DNA of 64,000 nt from Verrucomicrobiota bacterium. GTDB lineage: Bacteria; Verrucomicrobiota; Kiritimatiellia; RFP12; UBA1067. The notes under the pieces were generated by a model, which saw nothing but the letters and a program-made list of their open reading frames with translations, ran no database searches and was not told where the DNA came from. A program made the position numbers and the translations under genes. Location: assembly GCA_023269675.1 (NCBI GenBank), contig JAHFSX010000025.1, forward strand, positions 1-64,000. The letters are read 5' to 3'. This document shows, piece after piece, positions 29,861-39,477 of this stretch (position 1 is its first letter; every line of letters begins with the position of its first letter).

Positions 29861-30711
29861 GCCGGCCGGCACGTCCCCAAAGCCAGCAACCCGTAGAAGG
29901 TGTGCTCGGCGTCGCCGTGCGGCGCCGCGGGCGACGCGCCGAACAGTCCGTCATCCAGCCAGCACGCCTCGATGAAGGCGAGGTCCGCGCGCGTGCGGCT
30001 CTCGAGGACACTCCCCTGCCGCTGCCCGCCAGCCGCCTGGGGAGGGCGGGACTCTGTCGAGCCGAACGCGCAGGCGAACCGCGCCACGGCCGTGGCGAGC
30101 AGGTCCGCCGCCACGCCCGGCGCCGACGCGAACCCGCCGCCCGCACACCGACGCGACAAAAGCACGGGCACAATCTCCGTGCCCCGTTCGCCCGCCAGCG
30201 CCGCCAGCGCCAGACCGGCCGCGAGGCGCGGCGTCGGCAGGCGCTCGTCAGCGCCGGCCGCGAACGGCCGCCCCTGACGCCGCCACGCCAGCCCCGCGGC
30301 CCAGCGCGGCACATCCCCCGTCGCGAGCATCAGCAGAAACGCGCCGTAAACCGCGCGGGTGTCGCCGCGGACCAGCGCGGCCGCCAGGCCCAGCCACGCG
30401 GCACGCGGAGGTTGCCCTTCGCGCGCCAGCACCAAGGCCGCGCACCGTGCGCCGATCGGGTGCGCGTCGTGCCGGTGCGCCGCCATGTACGCGCACAGCG
30501 GGCCGCGTTCATAGGCCACGCCCAGGGCGCGCAGGTTCAGCCACGCGAAGAGCGTGTAGTACGGATCAGAGCGGCCGTCCAGCCCCGCGAACCCGCCGTC
30601 CGGCCGCTGCAGCGCACGCAGCGCCGCGCCCAGCGTGGCACGTGCCTCCGCGGCCAATCCCGCCGCGCCGCGCGCGGCGGTTTCCTCAAGTGCTTGGAAC
30701 AGGTTTGCCAT
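29851..30711 (-). CDS. Prenyltransferase/terpene-cyclase-like alpha/alpha-toroid protein
   Basis: 286 residues from ATG 30711 (an ATG 9 nt upstream is an alternative). Repeated helical units with a QW-like pattern, such as LQRPDGGFAGLDGRSDPYYT and RRCAGGGFASAPG near the C-terminal half, resemble the squalene-cyclase and protein-prenyltransferase toroid. No catalytic DxDD or zinc ligand set is evident, so it may be a non-enzymatic or divergent member. The 3' end overlaps the fucosidase gene tail-to-tail. Confidence 0.65.
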
Positions 30712-30815
30712 CGGGCCCAACGCGCGCCTTTTGCTTTCATCGCCCCTTGAAACGCCGCAGCCCCTCCCGGTCCGCCGGGAGAGGCCGCGTCACTGCAGGA
30801 ACCTGCGGGGCGCTC

Positions 30816-31679
30816 TTATTTGAACAGCTTCTTCAGGCTCTTGGCCGCGTCTTTGGCCGCGTCCGAGGCGCCGCCCGCCGCGCCCTTGAGCGCATCCGTG
30901 GCCCCCTTCGCCGCGTCTGTCGCGCCCCCGGCCGCTCCTTTGAGCGCGTCCGTGGCCCCCTGGGTCACATCGCCCGCGCCCTTGAGCGTGCCCTTCAGCA
31001 CGTCGTTGGCCTTGCCGGCCACCTCCGCGGCCGCCTGGCTGAGGCCGGCGACAATCCCGTCCATCACTTTCGTGACGGCCTCGACCACCGAAGCGCCGCC
31101 CGAATCCTTGCCGATGTCCTTGACCGTCACCGACGGCAGCATCAGAGGAACCGCACGGCCGAGCGTCAGAGAGGAGGAATAGGCCACCTTCGCGCCGTTC
31201 AGCGTGAAGACCTCGATGATCACCTTCTTGCCGGCCTTCTTAGCCCCGGGCGTCTTGGCCTTCTCCTCGGCGGAGGATTTCTTGGCGTGGGCCAGGAGCG
31301 TGTCGAAGTTCGACCGGCCCTCCCGGCTCTCGAACGAGATGGCCGGCGCATCGATCGCGACCTTGTTGACAATGATCGTATCGCTCATCAGCGAACGGAT
31401 GTTCAGCACCACGTCGATCTTTTCCACCGCAAACGCGTTATCTTCCGCATACCCTTTAGGGTTGCCGATTTTCACCTGGGCGATCGTCAGGGTGCCCGCG
31501 AACGGACGGAGCGAGACGCTGCCCACCGAAACCGGCACGCCGAGCACTTTAGGACCGCCCACCGCAGCCGCCGTCTTGACGATCGGCCCGATGGTTAACG
31601 GCAGCGTGAGCACGAAGACCAGCAGCAGCACGACCAGCGTGATCACAATGCCGGCCAGAATCTTCACGAGTTTCTTCAT
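30816..31679 (-). CDS. AsmA-like envelope protein with repeat tail
   Basis: 287 residues. One N-terminal membrane helix (LVKILAGIVITLVVLLLVFV), then a stretch resembling the AsmA/DUF748 N-terminal domain (VKTAAAVGGPKVLGVPV, SVGSVSLRPFAGTLTIAQ, VKIGNPKGY). The last ~75 residues are Ala/Gly/Lys/Asp repeats (KGATDALKGAAGGA twice) that would be amphipathic helix, like LEA-type sequences. Function unknown; an inner-membrane-anchored periplasmic protein is likely. AAGGGAAA lies before the ATG. It follows the terminator of gnd, so it is probably transcribed on its own. Confidence 0.7.
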   Translation of the reverse strand: MKKLVKILAGIVITLVVLLLVFVLTLPLTIGPIVKTAAAVGGPKVLGVPVSVGSVSLRPFAGTLTIAQVKIGNPKGYAEDNAFAVEKIDVVLNIRSLMSDTIIVNKVAIDAPAISFESREGRSNFDTLLAHAKKSSAEEKAKTPGAKKAGKKVIIEVFTLNGAKVAYSSSLTLGRAVPLMLPSVTVKDIGKDSGGASVVEAVTKVMDGIVAGLSQAAAEVAGKANDVLKGTLKGAGDVTQGATDALKGAAGGATDAAKGATDALKGAAGGASDAAKDAAKSLKKLFK

Positions 31680-31703
31680 AGCACATTTCCCTTCTTTGGC
31701 ATT

Positions 31704-31730
31704 AAAAAAGGCAACCCCGAAGGGTTGCCC
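31704..31730 (-). terminator. Intrinsic terminator after gnd
   Basis: On the minus strand GGCAACCC-ttcg-GGGTTGCC is followed by TTTTTTA. It separates the LarA-SDR-gnd operon from the AsmA-like gene. Confidence 0.88.
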
Positions 31731-31779
31731 GTCTTTCAGGCACGCCTGCCTTCACGCACGCGCGCAGATGACCCACCCC

Positions 31780-33246
31780 TCAAACCGTGTACGTCGACGC
31801 GGCGGTGTTGCCCCCGCTCTCCGTCCAGACATGATGATAGAACTCGCCGCGCGGCTTGTCAACGCGCTCGAAGGTGTGCGCGCCGAAGTAGTCGCGCTGC
31901 GCCTGCAGGAGGTTGGCCGGCAGCCGGGCGCTGCGGTACGAATCATAATAGTTCAGCGCCGTGCTCATGGCCGGGACCGGAATGCCCAGGTCCACCGCCG
32001 TCTTGATGACCTGGCGCCAGGCGTCCTGCGCTTTGGCGATCACCTTCTTGAAGTAGGGGTCGAGCAGCAGGTTGGCCAGGGCGGGGTTGACGTCGAACGC
32101 CTCCTTGATGTTGCCGAGGAAGCGCGCGCGGATGATGCAGCCCTGGCGCCACACCAGCGCGATCTCGCCGTAGTGCAGGTCCCACTTGTACTCGGCCGCC
32201 GCGGCGCGCAGGAGCTGGTAGCCCTGCGCGTACGAGCAGATCTTCGAGGCGTAGACCGCCTGTTCAAGCTGCTTGAGGAAGAGCTTCTTGTCGACCTCGG
32301 TCTTGGCGGCAGGCCCCTTGAGCACCTTGGAGGCCGCGACGCGTTCGTCCTTGATCGCCGACAGGCAGCGCGCGAACACCGCCTCGGCGATCTGCGGGAT
32401 GGCCACGCCCAGGTCCAGGCCCGCCTGCGAGGTCCACTTGCCCGTGCCCTTCTGCCCGGCCGTGTCGAGGATCACGTCCACCATCGGCTTGCCGGTCTCC
32501 TCGTCGTACTGCGAGAGGATGTCCGCGGAGATGTCGATCAGGTAGCTGTCGAGCACGCCCGCGTTCCACTTGGCGAAGACCTTCTGCATCTCTTTGGCCG
32601 GCATGCCCAGGCCGCGCGCCATGAGGTCGTAGGCCTCGCAGACCAGCTGCATGTCGCCGTACTCGATGCCGTTATGCACCATCTTCACGAAGTGCCCGGC
32701 GCCGTCGCTGCCGATCCAGGCGCAGCAGGGCGTGCCGTCGTCCACCTTGGCGGAGATGTCCTGCAGGATGTCCTTCACGAACGGCCACGCCTTGACGTCG
32801 CCGCCGGGCATGATCGCCGGGCCCAGGAGCGCGCCCTCCTCGCCGCCGGACACGCCGGTGCCGATGAAGCGCAGGCCCTTCTCGGCCAGATACTGCGTGC
32901 GGCGGATGGTGTCCGGAAAGTAGCTGTTGCCGCCGTCGATGATGATGTCGCCCTTCTCCAGCACGGGCAGGAGCGATTCGATGGTCTGGTCCACGGCCTT
33001 GCCGGCCTTGACCATGATCATCACGCGGCGCGGCTTCTTGAGGCTCGCGGCCAGCTCTTCCACCGTGTGGCAGCCGATCAGCTTCTTGCCCGCGCCGCGG
33101 CCGTTCACGAAGGCGTCGACCTTCTCGACCGTGCGGTTGAAGCACGCCACGGTGTAGCCCTTGCTCTCCATGTTCAGGATGAGGTTCTCGCCCATCACCG
33201 CCAGACCGATCAGCCCGATATCCGCCTTTGTCGCTTTCTTCGCCAT
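31780..33246 (-). CDS. gnd: 6-phosphogluconate dehydrogenase (decarboxylating)
   Basis: 488 residues, full-length dimeric form. NADP-binding start [13 protein letters not shown] with CFNRT, substrate region [16 protein letters not shown], catalytic [14 protein letters not shown] and C-terminal [20 protein letters not shown] are all present. It converts 6-phosphogluconate to ribulose 5-phosphate and CO2. A much longer open frame running to 34149 is an artefact; the true start at 33246 has AAAGGGAAAC. It is the last gene after the LarA-like and SDR genes. Confidence 0.96.
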   Translation of the reverse strand: MAKKATKADIGLIGLAVMGENLILNMESKGYTVACFNRTVEKVDAFVNGRGAGKKLIGCHTVEELAASLKKPRRVMIMVKAGKAVDQTIESLLPVLEKGDIIIDGGNSYFPDTIRRTQYLAEKGLRFIGTGVSGGEEGALLGPAIMPGGDVKAWPFVKDILQDISAKVDDGTPCCAWIGSDGAGHFVKMVHNGIEYGDMQLVCEAYDLMARGLGMPAKEMQKVFAKWNAGVLDSYLIDISADILSQYDEETGKPMVDVILDTAGQKGTGKWTSQAGLDLGVAIPQIAEAVFARCLSAIKDERVAASKVLKGPAAKTEVDKKLFLKQLEQAVYASKICSYAQGYQLLRAAAAEYKWDLHYGEIALVWRQGCIIRARFLGNIKEAFDVNPALANLLLDPYFKKVIAKAQDAWRQVIKTAVDLGIPVPAMSTALNYYDSYRSARLPANLLQAQRDYFGAHTFERVDKPRGEFYHHVWTESGGNTAASTYTV

Positions 33247-33263
33247 AATCTGTTTCCCTTTCG

Positions 33264-33345
33264 CATGATTCGAGGAAATCGAATAAATCGGGTGAATCGA
33301 GCCTCGAATCCGTCGAATCTTTCGATTCCGCTCGACTCCCCCGGC
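33264..33345. repeat. GATTCGA-type heptamers between SDR and gnd
   Basis: ATGATTCGAGGAAATCGAAT and following units, with the inverse TCGAATCCGTCGAATCTTTC, fill the 113-bp gap. Confidence 0.87.
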
Positions 33346-33359
33346 AACACCACACCCTT

Positions 33360-34217
33360 TTACACGCCGCTGTACGCGGAGAACCCGCCGTCCACCGGCA
33401 CGACCACGCCGGTCACGAAGCCGGCGGCCTGGTCCGAGACCAGCCACAGCAGCGCGCCGATCAGGTCGTCCGCCTCGCCGAAGTGGCCCATCGGGGTGTG
33501 CGCCAGGATCTTCTCCGAGCGCGGCGTGGGGGTGCCGTCCGGATTGTTCAGCAGCGCGCGGTTCTGGTCTGTCACGAAAAAGCCCGGGGCGATCGCGTTG
33601 ACGCGGATGCCGGCCTTGGCCATGTGCACCGCCATCCACTGCGTGAAGTTGCTCACCGCGGCCTTGGCCGCGCTGTAGGCGGGGATCTTCGTGAGCGGCT
33701 TGAACGCGTTCATCGAGGAGATGTTGATGATCACGCCCGAGCGGCCCAGCGCCATCTTCCTGGTGAAGGCCTGCGTCGGCAGCAGCGTGCCCAGAAAGTT
33801 CAGGTTGAACACGAACTCGATGCCCTTGGGGTCGAGATCGTAGAAGGTCACGAAGTCGCGCTTCTCGTTGAGCAGGTCGTCGGGATTCAGGTACTCCATC
33901 GCCGTGGTGCCCTTGGGATGGTTGCCGCCCGCGCCGTTGATGAGGATCGAGACCGGCCCGAGCTCTTTCTCGACGGCCTCGTTCGCGGCTTCGAGGCTCG
34001 CCTTGTCGAGCGCGTTGCACGCCACGGCCATGGCTTTGCCGCCCGCCGCCGTGATCTGGTCCACGACCTTCTGCGCGTTCTCGAGCTTCAGGTCCGCCAC
34101 GGCCACCGCCGCGCCGCACTCGGCCAGCGCCTTGGCCATCGCGCTGCACAGCACGCCGCCGCCGCCCGTCACCACCGCCACTTTGCCGCTCAAATCCACC
34201 TTAAAGGGAACTGACAT
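33360..34217 (-). CDS. SDR oxidoreductase, D-mannonate oxidoreductase-like
   Basis: 285 residues, short-chain dehydrogenase. The NAD(P) motif is [18 protein letters not shown], the NAG equivalent is [14 protein letters not shown], Ser is in ISSMNAF and the catalytic Y-X3-K is YSAAK. The GNHPKGTT extension is seen in SDR enzymes that interconvert D-fructuronate and D-mannonate. With a LarA-like epimerase candidate and gnd in the same operon, sugar-acid use is likely. GGAGT precedes the ATG. The exact substrate is not proven. Confidence 0.82.
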   Translation of the reverse strand: MSVPFKVDLSGKVAVVTGGGGVLCSAMAKALAECGAAVAVADLKLENAQKVVDQITAAGGKAMAVACNALDKASLEAANEAVEKELGPVSILINGAGGNHPKGTTAMEYLNPDDLLNEKRDFVTFYDLDPKGIEFVFNLNFLGTLLPTQAFTRKMALGRSGVIINISSMNAFKPLTKIPAYSAAKAAVSNFTQWMAVHMAKAGIRVNAIAPGFFVTDQNRALLNNPDGTPTPRSEKILAHTPMGHFGEADDLIGALLWLVSDQAAGFVTGVVVPVDGGFSAYSGV

Positions 34218-34286
34218 GTGTTGATACTCCTCTTCCGTTGTGTCCGTTATGTCCGCGGGCGGGCACAGCGGCCCGCCCCTGTCACG

Positions 34287-35564
34287 TTACGATTGAAACC
34301 GCTCGCGCACGGCCCAGAGGCCGATCGCGGGATTGCTGATGTAGAAAATCTCTTCGCCGTCGGGCATCACGTTGACGCCGTCCTTGAGCGCGGCCGGATT
34401 GTAGCGCGCCATCATCGCCCGCACGTCGGCGTACTTGAAGCCCGCGCCCTCGATCTCCTCGCGCGTGAGGTGGCCCGGCGCGTAGGTGATGCCGAAGCGG
34501 CCCTCGGAAGAACCGTGGATCAGGTGCGCCGCCGCTCCGAGGTTCGCCTGCAGGTCGGCGTTCGCCTTCACGGCCGCCAGCGTCTTCGGCGTGCCGAAGT
34601 AGCCGTATTTGCGGATCAGCGCGTCGATCTGCGCGTCCTCCCCGAACTCCTTCACGCCGGGCGCGAGAATCAGCAGCTCGCCGCCGTCGGCCATCGCCAT
34701 GCGCGTGCGGTAGACCGCCTTGTTGCCCAGCCAGGTGCTCTTGAATTCCGAGGGGTCCAGATAGACCACGCACTTCTGGAAAGGTTTCGGCACGATCTCG
34801 AAGTTGACCTCGAGCGACAGCGCCGCGGCGCGCTGGAAGACCTCGATGTCCGAACCCACGAAGAGCCCGCGCACGGCCATGCCGCCGCCCTGCGCGCGGC
34901 CGACCACGGTCTGCACGTACACCGTCTCCGGCAGCAGGTGCCCGAAGTGGTCGGAGCCGTAGTTGAAGAGCTTGCGCACCGGCGTGTCGGCCCGCCCCAT
35001 GATGCGCTCCATGCCGTAGACCGCGCCCACGAAGTGGCTGCGGTTGATCGCCGACGCGCCGCCCGTGCCCACGAACACGTTCTTGTTGTAGTTGGCCATG
35101 CCGATCACCTCGTGCGGCACCACTTGGCCGAGCGAGAGGATCAGATCGAAACCGCCCTCGACGAGCAGCTTGTTCACCTGCACGGGCCAGTCGAAATCCA
35201 GCTTGCCCTCGGTGATCTCGCTGACATAGGCCGGCGGCACCGCCCCCAGGGTCACCACGTCGTTGCGCCAGTCATGCGGCTTGAAGAGCGCCAGCGGCAT
35301 CTCGCCGAACATCTCGTGGATCTGGGCCGGCGTCATGGGCGAATGCGTGCCCAGGGCCGGCAGCACCGCCGCCAGCCGGTCGCCGTAATATTCCCAAACA
35401 TACTGCGTCAGAAGTCCGGCCTGAGAGTGGAACCGGGTGAAATCCGGAGGGATCGCCAACACCTTGGTGCGCGGCCCGAGTTTGTCCAGCGCCTCGAAAA
35501 GCGCCCGCTTCATCTGCGCGCGGTCAATCACATCATTCACCGCGCCACGTCCGTAATACAACAT
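34287..35564 (-). CDS. LarA-family nickel-pincer racemase/epimerase
   Basis: 425 residues from ATG 35564, chosen for GGAAAGGG six bases upstream; an ATG at 35603 has no such site. LarA enzymes use a nickel-pincer nucleotide to racemize or epimerize alpha-hydroxy acids. Visible signatures: PPDFTRFHSQAG (lactate racemase-type DxTR), the histidine loop ALGTHSPMT and GQVVPHEVIGM, which carries the second conserved His. The nickel-pincer synthesis genes larB, larC and larE are not in the window. With an SDR and gnd downstream, a sugar-acid 2-epimerase (for example gluconate/mannonate) is a better guess than lactate racemase. Confidence 0.8.
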   Translation of the reverse strand: MLYYGRGAVNDVIDRAQMKRALFEALDKLGPRTKVLAIPPDFTRFHSQAGLLTQYVWEYYGDRLAAVLPALGTHSPMTPAQIHEMFGEMPLALFKPHDWRNDVVTLGAVPPAYVSEITEGKLDFDWPVQVNKLLVEGGFDLILSLGQVVPHEVIGMANYNKNVFVGTGGASAINRSHFVGAVYGMERIMGRADTPVRKLFNYGSDHFGHLLPETVYVQTVVGRAQGGGMAVRGLFVGSDIEVFQRAAALSLEVNFEIVPKPFQKCVVYLDPSEFKSTWLGNKAVYRTRMAMADGGELLILAPGVKEFGEDAQIDALIRKYGYFGTPKTLAAVKANADLQANLGAAAHLIHGSSEGRFGITYAPGHLTREEIEGAGFKYADVRAMMARYNPAALKDGVNVMPDGEEIFYISNPAIGLWAVRERFQS

Positions 35565-35650
35565 GTAAACCCTTTCCGTTAAATGCGCGTCAAAGTTTCG
35601 CATAATGGCCCCGCCAAATCAAGCGCGGGCGCATTCGCGCAAAATGGGTA

Positions 35651-35680
35651 TTGTCGAAGCGGCGCGGCGTGCCGTATACT
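35651..35680 (+). promoter_or_regulatory. Candidate sigma-70 promoter of the LptF/G gene
   Basis: TTGTCG (35651-35656), an 18-bp spacer and TATACT (35675-35680), only 11 bp before the ATG at 35691. Confidence 0.5.
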
Positions 35681-35690
35681 CTCCCCGCTT

Positions 35691-36788
35691 ATGCGAATCC
35701 TCACCCGATATGTGCTGCGCGAATTCCTCGTGCCGCTGACCTACTGCCTGACCGGCTTCCTGGGCATCTACCTGCTCTTCGAGCTGTTCGGCTCCTTCAA
35801 CCGGATTGTTGAGGCCAAGCCCCGTTTTCTGACGGTGCTCTCGTTTTTCGCGGGCTACCTCTCGCCCTATCTCCAGTGGCTGATACCCGCGGCCCTGATG
35901 CTGGCCACGCTCTACACCATGTGGAACTTCTGCCGCCACAGCGAGATCACGGCCATGCGCGCCAGCGGGATCGGGTTCACGGTCATCGTCCGCCCCCTGC
36001 TCGCGGTGGCCGGCCTCATGGCCCTGCTGGTCGCCGGCGTCAACGAGTTTTACGCGCCCTGGGCCTCGGAGCTCGCGCGCGTCTACCGCGACGAGAGGTT
36101 CAACCCGAAGGCGGCCCAAGTCAAGGAGAACACGCCCTACATCAACCAGCAGGCCGGCCGCATCTGGCGCATCAACAAGATGATGCTCGACAACCCCCGC
36201 CTGCTCGAAGGCGTTCGCCTCTCCTTCGACCGCCCCGATGGCAGCCGCCAGCTCGACATCACCTGCCGCAAAGCCGAGTATCTGGACGGCCTGTGGTGGT
36301 TCTCGTACCCGCAGTACCAGTACTTCGACGAGCTGAACAACCCCATCGTGAATCCCACCCCGGCCCTCGCCGGCCTCGTGATCCGTTCCTTCCCGGAACT
36401 CACCGAGACCCCGCGCGACTTCCTGCTCATGAGCAAGGCGTGGGAGTTTTACACGGTCCGCGACATGCTCCACTATCTCGAGACCCATCCCAATCTCGAG
36501 AAAAAGGAGATCGCAGCCAAGCAGTACGACATCTACTCCCGTCTGGCCGCGCCCTTCTCCTGCCTCATCATCACCCTCTTCGCGATTCCCGCCGGCGTCG
36601 CCACCGGACGCCAGAGCGTCTTCAAGGGCGTGGTCCTCGCCATGGCGCTGTTCTTCGGCTTCTACGCCATCTCGCTCAGCAGCATGGTGCTCGTCAAGAA
36701 CCAGCTCCTGCCGGTGATGGTCGGCGTCATGCTGCCGAACCTCCTCTTCCTCACCGCCGGCGGCTATCTCTTCTACCGCCAGCGCTAG
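35691..36788 (+). CDS. LptF/LptG-family LPS export permease
   Basis: 365 residues from ATG 35691; the longer frame from 35583 crosses the promoter. The start MRILTRYVLREFLVPL and six membrane helices (three N-terminal, three C-terminal around a ~150-residue periplasmic jelly-roll-like domain) are typical of LptF/G. The coupling region HSEITAMRASGI, which contacts the LptB ATPase, is present, as is FSCLIITLFAIPAGV. LptFG with LptB moves lipopolysaccharide out of the inner membrane. Only one permease gene is here, so a partner must lie elsewhere. Confidence 0.92.
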   Translation: MRILTRYVLREFLVPLTYCLTGFLGIYLLFELFGSFNRIVEAKPRFLTVLSFFAGYLSPYLQWLIPAALMLATLYTMWNFCRHSEITAMRASGIGFTVIVRPLLAVAGLMALLVAGVNEFYAPWASELARVYRDERFNPKAAQVKENTPYINQQAGRIWRINKMMLDNPRLLEGVRLSFDRPDGSRQLDITCRKAEYLDGLWWFSYPQYQYFDELNNPIVNPTPALAGLVIRSFPELTETPRDFLLMSKAWEFYTVRDMLHYLETHPNLEKKEIAAKQYDIYSRLAAPFSCLIITLFAIPAGVATGRQSVFKGVVLAMALFFGFYAISLSSMVLVKNQLLPVMVGVMLPNLLFLTAGGYLFYRQR

Positions 36789-36811
36789 GGCCGGCCAGCC
36801 ACGGGCGCGGG

Positions 36812-39031
36812 CTAGCGGAGCGAGACCACCGTGCCTTTTGAGATCCTGGGCGGCGAGCCGGCGTCGGCGATCAACACGAACGCGTTCGCCAGTACCGCCG
36901 TCTGGCCGTCCGGGTTGGTCAGCGCCAGGTTCCACCACCCGCGCGCCATCCCCGTCGTGTCCATGCGCGCCGTGACCGTGTCGCCGAGCACCTCGATAGC
37001 CGCGGCCGGCACATCCGGCTGCCCCGCGCGCGTCAGCCGCACGTCCGCCCCCAGCATAAAGCGGTCCCCGGTCAAGGCGAAGGACATCTCCCCCGCACCG
37101 GTCGAAGGCGTCGCGGCGGTCAGCAGCGGCGCGGGCGCGGCGCTGCCGTCCGCCGCCCCGCTCAGGACCAGCGAGAAGCTCTGGCTGCCGTTGGCGAGGG
37201 GGCCGCTGAACGTGACGCGCGCCGTGTACGTGCCGGCCATGCCCGGCGACGCGACCAGCACCTGCTCGACGTTGTCCGTGGTGTTCGAGCCGGTCGTCGC
37301 GGGAGCCGCCAGCGTGTTTGTGGTCCAGTCGCCCACGAAGGGCATGACCCACGGCTGATAGACCGTGCCGTCCGGGCCCATGACGCGCAGGTCGAGGTTG
37401 TTCACCAGCCGCGGCGTCCTCAGGTCGTGCTGGCCCGTGGCCTCGCCCGCCGGGTCGGTCCAACAAAGCGTCGCGCGGATGGGGCCGGCGCCGTCCCACA
37501 CGAAGCTGAAACTGACGCCCGTGCGGCTGGTCGCGACGCGGTCCTCGGCCACCCGGCGCGTGCCCGGGTGCGTACGGTAATCCTGCAGGAGGTCGGCCGC
37601 AGCCTTGGCGTTGATAAGCCCCCAGCCGTAGGCGTAGTCCGGCCCCGCGTTGCCGCAGTCGTCGGCCGTGTGTATGAGCAGCGCCTTGAGCGTGCTGGCA
37701 CGCAGGCTGTGGTTGGCAAAAAGGGTGCCGAAAAGGTGGAGCAGGAGCTGGGCCGTTCCCGCCGCGGAGGGGCTGGCTTGGCTCGTGCCATTCATGCCAC
37801 CGTATGACGCGTCGCTGCCGCTCGTACAGGAATAGAGAGAATACCCGTTCGCAACCAGGTCGGGCTTAATGCGCCCGTCGTCGGCGGGGCCCCAAGAGGA
37901 CCACGAGTTGACCTTGGCCTTCGACAGGTCCCGTTGCCCGTCCGTAACCAAATCGATCACCGAGCCCACGCCCACGACGTTCTTCGCTAATGCGCTGCCG
38001 CTCATCGTGTCGTACCCGCCGCGATAGGTGTCGTCACTGGGGGGATGCAGCGAGGCGTCGTAGCTGACGGCCTCGCCGCCGGGAGACAGGGCAACCGCCG
38101 AGCCGTTGACCAGTTTAACGCCGTTAATGTAGCCCCGGTCATTCCCCGCCGCCCAGAACGTCAGATAGTAAGGCAGACTGCTCGCCAGCGAATCGGCTTC
38201 TTGCGCAAACGTGTCATATTTCCCGAAGTCGGTCTCCACGGCTGCCGCATCGGCGCCCGAGCCATACCAGGTGAAAGTCGGCAGCCAGGTATACACCGCT
38301 GATGCGGTGTATACCCATCCGGCGTAAGGTCCGTAGCTGTGGTTGGAAATATTGATCTTGCCGGTCTCGCCCGGATAGGCGGCCCCGCGCTGCGCCATCT
38401 CGCTCGGGGCGTTGGCCCAGTCGTAGCTGTCGACACGCACCGCGGGGGCCATGCCTTTGGCGAGAGGCTCGACGCCGGCGGCACAGACCGTGCCGATCAC
38501 ATGCGTGGAGTGAATCGATACCGCTGCCCCATCCATGGACGTGACCCGTCCCCCGAACTCCCGATGCGTCACACGCGCAGCCCCCTCGTCCCACACCCCG
38601 ATGGTGCCGCCGTCGCCGTTCACGGCATAAGGCGCGGCCTGCAACAGATTGGCACCCGTGGCGATCGCGGCGTTGATGTTCAGCGTGGTGAAATAGATCG
38701 GCTGGTCACCTTCGAAGCCCATCAGTTCCCACCCGCCTCCGCCGGTCAGCGAACCGCGCAGCGGCAGTCCGAGCCGGGACGCGCGCGCCTGCGTTTCGCC
38801 GCGCCTTTCCCGGTCATACCGGTCCAGCTCATCGGCCACGTGCTTCCGCGTGGCGGGGTCGCGCAAGACACCCGCCGCGCGCAGGATTTGAGCGCCCGAC
38901 CTGCGGACCGGCCGCGCCGGATCCTGCGAGGGCGCGGCCGCGCCAGCCTGCGCTTGCGCGAGCTGCCACCCTGCGGCGACCGTCACAGCCCGCACCAGCG
39001 AGCGTAACGCTATGGCTGTCCTTGACGCCAT
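36812..39031 (-). CDS. Secreted S8 subtilase, short paralogue
   Basis: 739 residues from ATG 39031, which gives the better signal peptide (ending near QLAQAQAGAAA) than the ATG at 39079. The triad is Asp in IGVWDEGAARVTH (~148), His in IHSTHVIGT (~177) and Ser in GMNGTSQASPSAAG. A P-domain/jelly-roll-like segment follows the catalytic domain (IRATLCWTDPAGEATGQHD), then one IPT/TIG-like domain at the C terminus. It shares most of its sequence order with the larger subtilase at 39478-43797 and is a likely tandem duplicate. Confidence 0.92.
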   Translation of the reverse strand: MASRTAIALRSLVRAVTVAAGWQLAQAQAGAAAPSQDPARPVRRSGAQILRAAGVLRDPATRKHVADELDRYDRERRGETQARASRLGLPLRGSLTGGGGWELMGFEGDQPIYFTTLNINAAIATGANLLQAAPYAVNGDGGTIGVWDEGAARVTHREFGGRVTSMDGAAVSIHSTHVIGTVCAAGVEPLAKGMAPAVRVDSYDWANAPSEMAQRGAAYPGETGKINISNHSYGPYAGWVYTASAVYTWLPTFTWYGSGADAAAVETDFGKYDTFAQEADSLASSLPYYLTFWAAGNDRGYINGVKLVNGSAVALSPGGEAVSYDASLHPPSDDTYRGGYDTMSGSALAKNVVGVGSVIDLVTDGQRDLSKAKVNSWSSWGPADDGRIKPDLVANGYSLYSCTSGSDASYGGMNGTSQASPSAAGTAQLLLHLFGTLFANHSLRASTLKALLIHTADDCGNAGPDYAYGWGLINAKAAADLLQDYRTHPGTRRVAEDRVATSRTGVSFSFVWDGAGPIRATLCWTDPAGEATGQHDLRTPRLVNNLDLRVMGPDGTVYQPWVMPFVGDWTTNTLAAPATTGSNTTDNVEQVLVASPGMAGTYTARVTFSGPLANGSQSFSLVLSGAADGSAAPAPLLTAATPSTGAGEMSFALTGDRFMLGADVRLTRAGQPDVPAAAIEVLGDTVTARMDTTGMARGWWNLALTNPDGQTAVLANAFVLIADAGSPPRISKGTVVSLR

Positions 39032-39477
39032 GACTAAGCCCCTGCCCCCTCTCGCGGGAACCGGAACAAAGGCAGCCACCCACAGGGTCGCTCAGGTCCC
39101 GGCGGCCCCCCGTAGGCGCGTCGCGTGAAGGCGATCAAACAGGAGCTTATTACACACGTTTCGAGGTCAAATCACAATCGGGCGGCAGGCTGATTATTGT
39201 GTAATCGTTAGTCTGCGGTCATGACAAATAATGTTCCTAATTTATCTATAACAATAAAGCTGAGGGATGAATACATTTATAACTCACCCTCCCATGCGCG
39301 CGTCTTCGGCGCGGGACCCTTGACCGGCCATGCGGGGGAAGGTGACGGCCCGCGCCCCTTTGACCTCGCCGCCCTTCTGCCTGCGAGGATGGCGCCCGGA
39401 TGCCGACATCCTCTTTTCAGCGCCGGCAGCGATCGCTTTCGCCCCCAGCGCCAGGGCGAGCGGAGGGAATCCCGCGT
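39032..39477. other. Non-coding gap with an AT-rich island
   Basis: 446 bp between the two subtilase genes. 39140-39290 is markedly AT-rich (for instance AATTTATCTATAACAATAAA), unlike the surroundings, and could hold the promoter of the 39031 gene. 39290-39477 is GC-rich, and no gene or convincing terminator is visible in it; it may be a decayed 3' part of the upstream subtilase. Confidence 0.6.

Noticed and set aside
31780-34149. A 789-residue open frame suggesting a gnd fusion
   Set aside because: The upstream part is out-of-frame SDR sequence; the ribosome site and family start place gnd at 33246.
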